DNA of 34,732 nt from Burkholderiales bacterium (GCA_014860445.1 JACZJT010000019.1:1-34732), one strand, 5' to 3'; positions 25,553-34,732 are shown, numbered from the stretch's first letter. Made by a program: numbers and translations. Notes: generated by a model from the sequence alone, not told the origin.

Positions 25553-25975
25553 ATGTTCAGTCAGCGAATCAGAAGCGTGATGGAGCGGAAGAAGCTCCTT
25601 ACCGCCGCACCGGAAACCACCGTCAGCGAGGCCGCCAAGCTGATGGCGAAGAAAAACGTCGGCGCGGTGATGGTCGTCAAGGACGACTTGCTGATCGGGA
25701 TTTTTACCGAGCGCGACGCGCTGATTCGCGTCATCGCCAAGGGGCTCGATACGCTGACCACCCGGCTCGCCGATGTCATGACCGCCGATCCGCAGGCACT
25801 GGATCCGGACAAGACCTTCGGCTACGCGCTGCTGATGATGCACGAAAACGGATTTCGCCACGTTCCCGTAGTCGAGAACGGCAGACCCATCGGCATCGTG
25901 TCCTCGCGCAACGCGCTGGATCCCGATCTGGAAGAATTCGTCTCCGAAGCGCAAAGGCGCAAGCACATCCGCTAG
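25553..25975 (+). CDS. CBS-domain pair protein (first copy)
   Basis: 140-residue cytosolic protein made of two CBS motifs (a Bateman module). The first covers TVSEAAKLMAKKNVGAVMVV to GIFTERDALIRV; the second VMTADPQALDPDKTFGYALLMM to GIVSSRNALD. Such stand-alone modules bind adenosine nucleotides (AMP, ATP) or related ligands and act as energy sensors for partner proteins. The TERDALIRV segment carries the Asp often used for ribose contact. An FNR-like site and two palindromes lie upstream, so it may be induced at low oxygen. Ribosome site is weak (GGGATAG). A relative is encoded leftward at 27179-27607. Confidence 0.9.
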   Translation: MFSQRIRSVMERKKLLTAAPETTVSEAAKLMAKKNVGAVMVVKDDLLIGIFTERDALIRVIAKGLDTLTTRLADVMTADPQALDPDKTFGYALLMMHENGFRHVPVVENGRPIGIVSSRNALDPDLEEFVSEAQRRKHIR

Positions 25976-25993
25976 CAGCGCTGCCCGGCGCCC

Positions 25994-27097
25994 CTAAGAA
26001 AGGAAGCGCAGCGCCTCCGGGGTAAACGGCAGCAGATCCTGCATCCGGTTTTCGCGCACCTTGGTCGCCCACGCCGGGTCGACCAGCACCGCCCGCCCCA
26101 CGGCGACCAGATCGACCTCCTCGCGGGCGATCATTTCGATCAGCTTGTCGATGCTGGTGATCGCCGCCGCCTTGCCGCGAAACGCCGCGACCATATCGTT
26201 GTCCAGGCTCACCGAACCGACCGTGATGACCGGTTTGCCGGTGAGTTTCCTGGTCCAGCCCGCAAGATTGAGCGGCGAGCCTTCAAACTCGGGCTCCCAG
26301 AAGCGCCGCGTCGAGCAATGAAATATATCGACTCCGGCGTCCGAAAGCGGCGCGAGAAATTTTTCGAGCAATTCCGGCGTGGCCGCCAGGCGCGCTGCAT
26401 AGTCCTGCTGTTTCCACTGGGAATAGCGCAGCACAATGGGAAAATCGGGGCCGACTGCGCGGCGGCAGGCCTGGATCACTTCGACGGCAAAGCGGGTGCG
26501 CGCCACCATGTCGCCGCCATAGCGGTCGCTGCGCTGGTTGGTGCCCTCCCAGAAAAACTGGTCGATGAGATAGCCATGCGCCCCATGCAATTCCACGCCG
26601 TCAAAACCCAGACGCCGGGCATCGGCCGCGGCGCGGGCATAGGCATCGATCACTGCGGCGATCTCGGCTTCACTCATGGGTTCCACCACCTTGATCCCCG
26701 GCTTGTACAAGCCCGACGGTCCGATCGGCGGCGCTTCCGGATTCGGCCGGTCACCGGCCCGCCTCACGGTGCCGATATGCCAGATCTGCGGCATGATCCG
26801 CCCTCCCGCCGCATGCACTTCGTTTGCCACCTGCGCCCAACCCGCCAGGGCGGCTACACCGTAAAAGCGCGGCACCCGCGTATCGTTGGTCGAGGCGGGA
26901 TGATCGATGACCGTGCCTTCGGTAATGATCAATCCGACCTGGTTCTCGGCGCGGCGGCGGTAATAGGCGGCGACGTCCGCTCCGGGCACGCCCTCCGGAG
27001 ATTGACTCCGGGTCATGGGTGCCATGACGATACGGTTGGGCAGCGTCAGCCTGCCGGAGGCAAACGGCTTGAACAGCGGATCGGGTGAGATGGACAT
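25994..27097 (-). CDS. Old Yellow Enzyme family NAD(P)H:flavin oxidoreductase
   Basis: 367-residue FMN-dependent ene-reductase homologue. N-terminal LPNRIVMAPMTRSQSPEGVPG; substrate-binding pair His-x-x-His and proton-donor Tyr in ELHGAHGYLIDQFFWEGTN near 170; and SDRYGG. The phosphate-binding C-terminal GSVSLDNDM and VGRAVLVDPAW are present. Members reduce activated C=C bonds in enones, maleimides or nitro compounds with NAD(P)H. Length is typical for the NemA/OPR class. It lies leftward, convergent with the first CBS gene, and 81 bp downstream of the second CBS gene on the same strand. The ribosome site is weak. The native substrate is unknown. Confidence 0.93.
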   Translation of the reverse strand: MSISPDPLFKPFASGRLTLPNRIVMAPMTRSQSPEGVPGADVAAYYRRRAENQVGLIITEGTVIDHPASTNDTRVPRFYGVAALAGWAQVANEVHAAGGRIMPQIWHIGTVRRAGDRPNPEAPPIGPSGLYKPGIKVVEPMSEAEIAAVIDAYARAAADARRLGFDGVELHGAHGYLIDQFFWEGTNQRSDRYGGDMVARTRFAVEVIQACRRAVGPDFPIVLRYSQWKQQDYAARLAATPELLEKFLAPLSDAGVDIFHCSTRRFWEPEFEGSPLNLAGWTRKLTGKPVITVGSVSLDNDMVAAFRGKAAAITSIDKLIEMIAREEVDLVAVGRAVLVDPAWATKVRENRMQDLLPFTPEALRFLS

Positions 27098-27178
27098 GCT
27101 GGACGACTCAATGATATTGCGCCGGCCCGGGTGCCGCGCCGGCGTTGCAGTTGGGCAGCGCCCAATCAGCGGTGAAAA

Positions 27179-27607
27179 TCAGCGGTGAATATAGTGCTCG
27201 AGCTGCTTGATGATGAATTGCTGTTCGGAGATGGCGTCTTTGACCAGATCGCCGATGGAGAGCACGCCGATGACCTTGTCGTCCTCGATCACGGGCAGGT
27301 GCCGCAGGTGCTTGCCCGTCATGAGCGCCATGCAATCCTCGTTGGTCTGGCCGGGCGTGACGAATATGACCTCCTTGGTCATGATTTCACTCACCAGCGT
27401 AGAACTGGAAGCCTTGCCCTTCAGTTCGACCTTCCGCGCATAATCCCGCTCCGAGAGTATCCCCACCAGAGCGGGTCCGTCCATGACCAGCACGGCGCCC
27501 ATGCCCTTGTCCGCGAGCAACTTCAGCGCGTCGAGCACCGGCGCATCGGGCCGGATCGAAATCACCCCATCCGGTTTCAGCTTCAATAACTGTGCCACTG
27601 TTTTCAT
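27179..27607 (-). CDS. CBS-domain pair protein (second copy)
   Basis: 142-residue protein with two CBS motifs: APVLDALKLLADKGMGAVLVM to GILSERDYARKVEL, and SEIMTKEVIFVTPGQTNEDCM to DDKVIGVLSIGDLVKD. The SERDYARKV motif is characteristic of small proteobacterial CBS proteins. It ends with a helical EQQFIIKQLEHYIH tail. Ribosome site GGGAGAT is good. It probably binds an adenine nucleotide and senses energy state. It is read in the same direction as the OYE gene and divergent from the second FadJ-like gene. Confidence 0.92.
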   Translation of the reverse strand: MKTVAQLLKLKPDGVISIRPDAPVLDALKLLADKGMGAVLVMDGPALVGILSERDYARKVELKGKASSSTLVSEIMTKEVIFVTPGQTNEDCMALMTGKHLRHLPVIEDDKVIGVLSIGDLVKDAISEQQFIIKQLEHYIHR

Positions 27608-27911
27608 CGGCCATCTCCCATTGGATTTGCGCTGTTCGAACGTCCCCTCGCCGAATGGCGCTTGCGATCCCGGCGCACCGTCTTGTGCGCTGCGTCCGGC
27701 ATCGCAATTTTACGCCTATCGCCGGAGCCGAGGCTAGCGAATCCTTCGCGGCAGGCGCCTGCGCAGACGTCGGAACTAACTTATTGGACAGTCGTTTGAC
27801 ACGTTAGTTGAAAGCGGTTAATCTTCACCCCGGATCGCGCGCGACACCGCAACGGGCGGCGCGAACCTTCCGAACCATCGAAATCAAATCTTGGATGCAG
27901 GAGCCGCACAC
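27608..27911. other. Divergent intergenic region between CBS gene and second fadJ
   Basis: 304 bp without a gene. The left half is GC-rich and featureless. The right end carries a good sigma-70 promoter flanked by a 7-bp inverted repeat, described separately. A short spurious frame runs across it on the plus strand (27592-27807). Confidence 0.6.
27774..27824 (+). promoter_or_regulatory. Sigma-70 promoter with candidate operator for second fadJ
   Basis: TTGACA (-35, 27796-27801), a 17-bp spacer, then TAATCT (-10, 27819-27824). AACTAAC (27774-27780) and GTTAGTT (27803-27809) form a 7-bp inverted repeat with one arm upstream of the -35 and the other inside the spacer, a position where a bound repressor would block polymerase. 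Start of transcription would be near 27831, about 80 nt before the ATG. Confidence 0.55.
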
Positions 27912-30020
<2,109 letters not shown>

Positions 30021-30058
30021 AGCTAAGAACACATTGCAGAACGACAGTCTCAAGAATT

Positions 30059-30167
30059 GTCATTCCGAGCGAAGCGAGGAATCTGCTTCTTATTGCATCA
30101 AACAAGAAGCAGATTCCTCGGACCTTCGCCCGGAGGAAGTCCCCTTGGGGGACGGCCTCGGAATGAC
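30059..30167. repeat. Imperfect palindromic interspersed repeat (hairpin element)
   Basis: 109-bp element bounded by GTCATTCCGAG (30059-30069) and CTCGGAATGAC (30157-30167), perfect inverted termini. Inside are a 16-bp perfect inverted repeat (30076-30091 with 30104-30119, arms GAGGAATCTGCTTCTT) and a small GTCCCC-TTG-GGGGAC hairpin (30139-30153). Elements with the core GTCATTCCGAGCGAAGCGAG are common as dispersed repeats in many bacterial genomes, usually between genes. This is the only copy I see here. CTTTTTTC follows at 30171-30178, so it may also end the fadJ transcript. It seems too short to encode a protein. Confidence 0.8.
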
Positions 30168-30205
30168 GTCCTTTTTTCAAATAGTCACCACAGCGAGGAC
30201 GCACA

Positions 30206-31414
30206 ATGGCTAACGCATTCATCCCCTACGGCATCTACTGGTCCACTCCCTTTGCAAAATGGCAGGGTTCGCTCGCACACCTGCACAGCCTGAAGCTCGC
30301 AGCCAACGTGGGCAGAAAATTCCTGGCGTCGAAGAAATTCCCGATCGACAAGGTCGACTTGGGCGTGCTCGGACTCACCAATCCGCAACCAAGCAGCTTC
30401 TACGGCCTGCCCTGGGTGACGGGCATGATGGGGCTGGAAGGCGTCACCGGCCCGACCGTGACCCAGGCCTGCGCCACCAGCGCACGCGCGCTGCAAATGG
30501 CGTCGCAGGAAATCGCCGAAGGCTCGGCCTCGGTCGCGCTGGTCGTCACGGCCGACCGCATGTCCAACGGCCCAGTGGTCTACTACCCGGACAACACCGC
30601 GCCCGGTGGCCGCGGCATCACCGAGTCCTGGACGCTGGACAATTTCAACAAGGACCCGCACGCGAAGAACGCCATGATCGAAACCGGCGAAAACGTCGCG
30701 CGCCGCTTCAACATCAGCACCCAGCAACAGCACGACGTGGTGCTGCAGCGCTATGCGCAGTACCAGAAGTCGCTGGCCGATGATCGCGCCTTCCAGCGCC
30801 GCTACATGGTGGATATCGACATCACCGACGCCGGCTTTCGCAAGCAGACCGGCACGCTCGCCGCCGACGAAGGCATCTTCAACACCACGCCCGAGTCGCT
30901 GGCAAAACTGAAACCGGTCAAGCCCGATGGCACCGTGACCTTCGGCGGCCAGACGCATCCGGCCGACGGCAACGCCGGTGCGATCCTGACCACGCGCGAG
31001 CGTGCCCGGGAATTCGCCGTCGACCCCAATATCGAAGTGGAACTGCTGGGCTTCGGCATGGCACGCGTGGAAAAAGGTTTCATGCCGATGGCGCCGGTGC
31101 CGGCCGCGCGCGCGGCGCTGAAAGCGGCCGGACTGGAGTTCAAGGACATCGATGCGGTCACCACGCACAATCCCTTCGCCGTCAACGACATCGTGTTCAA
31201 CAGCGAAACCGGTTTCCCGCTCGAGAAAATGAACGGCTACGGCTGTTCGCTGATCTGGGGACACCCGCAGGGCCCCACCGGCATGCGCAGCGTCATCGAA
31301 CTCATCGAGGAGCTGGTGTTGCGCGGCGGCGGTACCGGCGTGTTCACCGGCTGCGCTGCAGGCGACTCGGCCATGGCGGTCGCGCTGCGCGTGAGCGACA
31401 AGCGCAAAGCCTGA
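30206..31414 (+). CDS. Divergent thiolase-superfamily protein
   Basis: 402-residue thiolase-fold protein. The nucleophile Cys89 is present in TVTQACATSARAL. The other motifs deviate from degradative thiolases: NEAFA is replaced by HNPFAVND, the His motif reads GCSLIWGHPQGPTGMR, and the second catalytic Cys motif CxGGG reads TGCAAGDSAM (near 382-386). His and both Cys seem to be kept, so catalysis is possible. The substrate pocket probably differs from the canonical thiolase at 21241-22419. It follows the hairpin repeat and is 37 bp before the TetR gene. It may be a 3-ketoacyl-CoA thiolase for an unusual (branched or cyclic) substrate; that is inference. Start ATG with GAGGA upstream. Confidence 0.88.
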   Translation: MANAFIPYGIYWSTPFAKWQGSLAHLHSLKLAANVGRKFLASKKFPIDKVDLGVLGLTNPQPSSFYGLPWVTGMMGLEGVTGPTVTQACATSARALQMASQEIAEGSASVALVVTADRMSNGPVVYYPDNTAPGGRGITESWTLDNFNKDPHAKNAMIETGENVARRFNISTQQQHDVVLQRYAQYQKSLADDRAFQRRYMVDIDITDAGFRKQTGTLAADEGIFNTTPESLAKLKPVKPDGTVTFGGQTHPADGNAGAILTTRERAREFAVDPNIEVELLGFGMARVEKGFMPMAPVPAARAALKAAGLEFKDIDAVTTHNPFAVNDIVFNSETGFPLEKMNGYGCSLIWGHPQGPTGMRSVIELIEELVLRGGGTGVFTGCAAGDSAMAVALRVSDKRKA

Positions 31415-31451
31415 CCCCGCCGGGCACGACAGAGATTCGCCGCGGAGCGTC

Positions 31452-32321
31452 GTGAGCAAACGAACCACGCTCGAAGCCGCCGTCCTGCGTCAGGCACGCG
31501 AGCATCCGCAGCGCGGCCAGGCGAAAGCGGCGGCGGAATTGCAGCGGCTCGACTACACCATTTCCACCTCCGGGGTGCGCTATATCTGGCGCAAACACGG
31601 GCTGGAAACGGCATACAAGCGGCTGAAGGCGCTGGAAAAAGAAATGGCCGGAACCGGCCGCGAGTTGAGCGCGGGACAGAGGGCGCTGCTGCAGCGCGGC
31701 GACGTGACGCGCAAGCTCGCGCGCGCATCGGGCCAGCGCGCAGGCGGAACCGAGGGCTTTGCGCCGGACGAGCGCCGCAGACAGATACTCGCCGGTGCCG
31801 CCGAGCTTTTCGTCAAGCACGGCTACAGCAATACCTCGATCCGCGATATCGCGCAGCGCACGGGTCTGCTGCCCGGCTCGGTGTATCACTATTTTCCGGC
31901 GAAGGAAGACCTGTTCACCGAAGTCCACCGGGAGGGTTTCCGGCAACTCATCGAGCGCGCGGAGGAGATTGCGCGCAGCGAAGCGGACCCCTGGCAGCGG
32001 ATGGAACTGGCCTGCGCCGCGCACATCGAAGCGGCGGTGGGCGACAATTCGATACAGAGGATCACCGGTACCGGCCTGTTCTCGATCCACGAGGAGCAAC
32101 TGCAGCGGCGCCTGAAAGTGGATCGCGAAAACTACGAGCAGATATTCCGCCGGCTGGTCGGCGACCTCGGTCTTCCGCGCAGCATCGACCGCTCGCTGTT
32201 TCGACTGGTGCTGCTGGGCGCGCTAAACTGGGCGCACCTGTGGTACCGCAAGGGCAAGAAAACTCCCAGGGACATCGCCAGAGGCATCATCAGAATGCTG
32301 CGCGGCAACTGGGCGCTGTAG
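31452..32321 (+). CDS. TetR-family regulator with N-terminal transposase-like HTH domain
   Basis: 289-residue regulator, against about 200 for normal TetR proteins. Residues about 107-155 are the TetR DNA-binding domain: RRRQILAGAAELFVKHGYSN, then TSIRDIAQRTGLLPGSVYHYFPAKEDLF. A ligand-binding helical domain follows and ends WAHLWYRKGKKTPRDIARG. The first 60 residues form a second HTH-like unit (HPQRGQAKAAAELQRLDYTI, STSGVRYIWRKHGLETAYKR) that resembles the N-terminal HTH of IS481-type transposases/integrases, from memory. A charged linker (60-105) joins them. GTG start with GGAG 4 nt upstream; no ATG fits. It lies between a thiolase and a ThDP enzyme, so it likely controls this acyl-CoA locus, perhaps sensing an acyl-CoA. 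Confidence 0.9.
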   Translation: MSKRTTLEAAVLRQAREHPQRGQAKAAAELQRLDYTISTSGVRYIWRKHGLETAYKRLKALEKEMAGTGRELSAGQRALLQRGDVTRKLARASGQRAGGTEGFAPDERRRQILAGAAELFVKHGYSNTSIRDIAQRTGLLPGSVYHYFPAKEDLFTEVHREGFRQLIERAEEIARSEADPWQRMELACAAHIEAAVGDNSIQRITGTGLFSIHEEQLQRRLKVDRENYEQIFRRLVGDLGLPRSIDRSLFRLVLLGALNWAHLWYRKGKKTPRDIARGIIRMLRGNWAL

Positions 32322-32368
32322 CGCGCAGCCGGCGAAGCACAAGATCGCGCCGGAAGGAGACAAAGCGA

Positions 32369-34000
32369 ATGAGCAAAGCAGAAACACTGAGCACCGGCCA
32401 GTCCATGGCACGCTCACTGGTCGAAAACGGCGTAGACACGATTTTCGGCATTCCCGGCGCGCACACCTACGATTTCATCGATGCGCTGTACGAGCGTCGC
32501 GACCAGATTCGCTTCATCGTCAACCGGCACGAGCAGGGTTCGGGCTACATGGCCTACGGCTATGCCAAATCGACCGGCCGCATCGGTGCATTCACCGTGG
32601 TGCCGGGGCCGGGGGTGCTCAACGCCGGCGCCGCACTGTGCACGGCCTACGGCGCCAACGCCCCGGTGCTCTGCCTCACCGGCAACATCCAGTCCTACAA
32701 CATCGGCCGCGGCCGCGGCATTCTCCACGAACTGCCCGACCAGCTCGCGACCCTGCGCGGACTGACCAAGTGGTCCGAGCGCATCAATCATCCGACCGAA
32801 GCGCCCGCCGTGATGGGCGAAGCGTTCAAGCAGCTGCGCAGCGGCCGTGTGCGTCCGGTCGCGGTGGAAGTACCCTGGGACGTGTTCGGCGCCAAGGCCA
32901 TGGTCGACCACGCTGCCCCCGTGCAAGGCCTGCCGCCGCCGCAGCCGGATCCGGATGCGATCGCGCGCGCAGTCGCCCTGTTGCAGAACGCGAAGAATCC
33001 GATGATCACCGTGGGGGGCGGCGCGGTCGACGCGGGCGCCGAAGTGCGGGAACTCGCGCGACTGCTGCAGGCGCCGGTGACCTCGCATCGCAGCGGGCGC
33101 GGCATTGTCGGCGAGGATACGCCCTATGGTTTTTCCTGCGGCGCCGGCATCAAACCCTGGCAGGCTACCGACGTGCTCGTCGGAATCGGCACCCGTCTGG
33201 AGTTGCAGTACTTGCGTTGGATAAAGATTCCCCCCGGCCTGAAGGTGATACGCATCGATATCGACCCGACCGAGATGGTGCGCCTCAGGCCCGACGTCGG
33301 CATCGTGAGCGACGCGAAGCTGGGTGCACGCGCGTTGCTCGAGGCCTTGTCCGCGACCCTGTCCAGGCGCGCGTCGCGGGAAGAGGAATTCAAGACGCTC
33401 AAGCTGCAGTTCCGGCAGGAAATCCAGAAAGTGCAGCCGCAGATGGGGTATCTGGATGTGATCCGCGAAGTGCTGCCGCGTGACGGATTTTTCGTCGAGG
33501 AGATTTCCCAAGTCGGATTCACCTCGCGCTTCGGCTTTCCCGTGTACGAACCGCGCACATTCGTCACCGGCGGTTATCAGGACAACGTCGGCTTCGGCTT
33601 CATGACGGCGCTGGGCGTAAAGATTGCCAACCCGGACAAGCCGGTGGTGTCGGTCACCGGCGACGGCGGCTTCATGTTCGGCGTGCAGGAACTGGCGACG
33701 GCGGTGAAGTACGACATCGGGCTCGTCACCATCGTGTTCAACAACGCGAGCTATGGCAACGTATTGCGCGACCAGCGCAATGTCTACAAAGGACGCGAGA
33801 TCGGTTCCACGCTGACCAATCCGGACTTCGTCAAACTCGCCGAGAGTTTCGGCGCGGCAGCGCGTCTGGCAAAGACACCGGCCGAACTGAAAACAGCGCT
33901 GGAATGGGCCTTCGCGCAATCCGGTCCGGTACTGATCGAAGTGCCGGTCGAGCAGGGGTCGGAGGTGTCGCCCTGGCCGTTCCTGCATCCGAACTTGTAG
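32369..34000 (+). CDS. ThDP-dependent enzyme, acetolactate synthase/decarboxylase-like
   Basis: 543-residue thiamine-diphosphate enzyme with the three usual domains. ThDP-activating Glu55 in VNRHEQGSGYMAYGYAKSTG; middle domain VGGGAVDAGAEVRELARLL; cofactor/Mg site VTGDGGFMFGVQELATAV (Asp432) followed by IVFNNASYGNVLRDQ. Start ATG 32369 with AAGGAG 10 nt upstream; the open frame to 32240 overlaps the TetR gene and is not protein-like. The FNNASYGNVLR pattern differs from IlvB and suggests a 2-keto acid decarboxylase, carboligase or 2-hydroxyacyl-CoA lyase-like enzyme. Its neighbours are acyl-CoA genes, and a second ThDP enzyme is at the left edge of the window. The exact reaction is unknown. 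Confidence 0.92.
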   Translation: MSKAETLSTGQSMARSLVENGVDTIFGIPGAHTYDFIDALYERRDQIRFIVNRHEQGSGYMAYGYAKSTGRIGAFTVVPGPGVLNAGAALCTAYGANAPVLCLTGNIQSYNIGRGRGILHELPDQLATLRGLTKWSERINHPTEAPAVMGEAFKQLRSGRVRPVAVEVPWDVFGAKAMVDHAAPVQGLPPPQPDPDAIARAVALLQNAKNPMITVGGGAVDAGAEVRELARLLQAPVTSHRSGRGIVGEDTPYGFSCGAGIKPWQATDVLVGIGTRLELQYLRWIKIPPGLKVIRIDIDPTEMVRLRPDVGIVSDAKLGARALLEALSATLSRRASREEEFKTLKLQFRQEIQKVQPQMGYLDVIREVLPRDGFFVEEISQVGFTSRFGFPVYEPRTFVTGGYQDNVGFGFMTALGVKIANPDKPVVSVTGDGGFMFGVQELATAVKYDIGLVTIVFNNASYGNVLRDQRNVYKGREIGSTLTNPDFVKLAESFGAAARLAKTPAELKTALEWAFAQSGPVLIEVPVEQGSEVSPWPFLHPNL

Positions 34001-34353
34001 CGGGCAGCGTTGCGCGGGCTTACCGGACTGCGGCGACTGCGGACGCGCTCGACTGCAGAGGCAAAGCGGCGGCCGCCGGGGGATGTGGAACATTCACATT
34101 GCCGGGACAAATCCCGAAGCCGCGCTGCCTGCCTCGGCAATAAATGTTTGAATTATATTTTTCTAGATGCACAATATTAGCCATGCTACAGCCGCTTTCT
34201 ATATCGTTACTGATATAGCTGTTTCAAGCCGCCGGAACAGCAAACTTCGCCCCGAAATTCGGCAGACGGCGGGAGTCAGGGGCGCAAACCGGCCAGTGGA
34301 CCCTCAATCCAGTTGAAACCAAGTTGCGGTGCGAATGGCGGCCGGGCAATTCG
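34001..34353. other. Intergenic region with AT-rich segment
   Basis: 353 bp without a gene. About 34141-34220 is AT-rich against a GC-rich background. It includes ATGTG-GAACATT-CACAT (34083-34099), a possible -35 TTGAAT (34148-34153) with ACAATA 17 bp on, and a perfect 7-bp inverted repeat at 34199-34218. It separates the ThDP gene from the convergent GFA-type gene. Confidence 0.5.
34199..34218. promoter_or_regulatory. 20-bp inverted repeat in AT-rich gap
   Basis: CTATATC-GTTACT-GATATAG is a perfect 7-bp inverted repeat. It may be an operator, but no gene reads away from it inside the window (both flanking genes end toward it), so it might instead be a weak bidirectional stop or a relic. Confidence 0.3.
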
Positions 34354-34732
34354 CTATTCACGAAAGACCGGCATTTCTTCCGGTTTCGGTTGCTGCGCAA
34401 ACACGACATCCGTATCCGAAAACTTGACCCATGGCTGCGCGCTCTCAGTCCACATGTGACAGCCCGGCTTGTACCAGCTTCGGTCGTCGAAGGTTCCAGG
34501 TTTTAGGTTGACCTGAGGCAGATCGCCCTGCTCCGTGAAGATCTGATGCCAGATTCGCGTGCCACAGCTCGGGCAAAAGTAGCAACGAAAACCTCTGTTC
34601 CGCCCGGCACGAACGAAGTGCTCCATGCTGCCCTTCGTGACAGTGAAACTACCTGGCGGAAACACGGCAGACAAGCCGAACGCACTTCCAGACTGTTTCT
34701 GGCAAATCGTGCAGTGACACGCATACGTGCGC
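34354..34732 (-). CDS. GFA/CENP-V-type zinc protein (5' end missing)
   Basis: C-terminal 125 residues or so of a Mss4-like/glutathione-dependent formaldehyde-activating (GFA) family protein; the N-terminus lies beyond the right edge. Visible zinc ligands: CHCTICQKQSGSAF (positions near the right edge) and FCPSCGTRIWHQ. The family's SFTVTKGSMEHFVRAG segment and the late KPGCHMWTESAQPW segment are present. The reading frame continues upstream through the window edge; an internal TTG at 34674 should not be taken as the start. Members are small zinc proteins, mostly of unknown substrate; real formaldehyde-glutathione activity is known only for a few. It is convergent with the ThDP gene. Confidence 0.88.
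   Translation of the reverse strand, partial: RTYACHCTICQKQSGSAFGLSAVFPPGSFTVTKGSMEHFVRAGRNRGFRCYFCPSCGTRIWHQIFTEQGDLPQVNLKPGTFDDRSWYKPGCHMWTESAQPWVKFSDTDVVFAQQPKPEEMPVFRE

Noticed and set aside
30057-30293. 78-codon plus-strand frame starting in the hairpin repeat
   Set aside because: It is a translation of the repeat element itself, a known kind of annotation artefact, and runs into the thiolase gene in the wrong frame.
34083-34099. CRP-like site ATGTG-N7-CACAT in the last intergenic gap
   Set aside because: The arm spacing is wrong for CRP (N5 between TGTGG and TCACA) and no gene starts downstream of it.

Overview
The window reads as GC-rich chromosomal DNA from a betaproteobacterium, perhaps from the Rhodocyclales/Burkholderiales/Nitrosomonadales side. 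This is inferred from codon bias, gene families and gene order, not from a marker gene. It is densely packed with intact genes. I see no rRNA, tRNA, CRISPR array, phage gene or complete insertion sequence. Both edges cut through genes.

Left part (1-9034). A leftward pair encodes an acyl-CoA ligase and a thiamine-diphosphate lyase of the ILVBL/HACL2 type, the latter cut by the left edge. Divergent from it is a SulP anion transporter fused to STAS and cyclic-nucleotide-binding domains, preceded by a perfect FNR-type palindrome. Then come a DsrE-like lipoprotein, a DUF302 periplasmic protein and a solitary GspE/PilB-type ATPase.

Centre left (9084-13601, all leftward). A Prx6-type peroxiredoxin is followed by a tight set: AlkK/DmdB-like acyl-CoA ligase, enoyl-CoA hydratase, epoxide-hydrolase-like alpha/beta hydrolase and 4HBT thioesterase.

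Centre (13872-25283, all rightward). A branched-chain-type ABC importer (binding protein, LivH, LivM, LivG, LivF) runs into a beta-oxidation set: FadJ-like bifunctional enzyme, thiolase, 72-residue biotinyl carrier, FadE/DmdC-type acyl-CoA dehydrogenase and SDR. The two blocks diverge from a 270-bp region with two palindromes. Together they could import a carboxylate, activate it to a CoA thioester and degrade it by beta-oxidation. The substrate cannot be read from the sequence.

Right part (25553-34732). Two CBS-domain proteins flank an Old Yellow Enzyme homologue, and the first has an FNR-like box upstream. A second FadJ-like enzyme has a good sigma-70 promoter. A hairpin repeat of the interspersed type follows, then a divergent thiolase, a TetR regulator with an extra N-terminal transposase-like helix-turn-helix, and a second ThDP enzyme. 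After an AT-rich gap the window ends in a truncated GFA/CENP-V-type zinc protein.

Most unusual points: the two-headed TetR regulator, the divergent thiolase beside it, the ligase plus ThDP-lyase pair, the FNR-type sites at two signal-sensing proteins (SulP-cNMP and CBS), a LivF with Arg for the Walker A Lys, the orphan biotinyl carrier, and a 13-bp palindrome shared by two intergenic regions.
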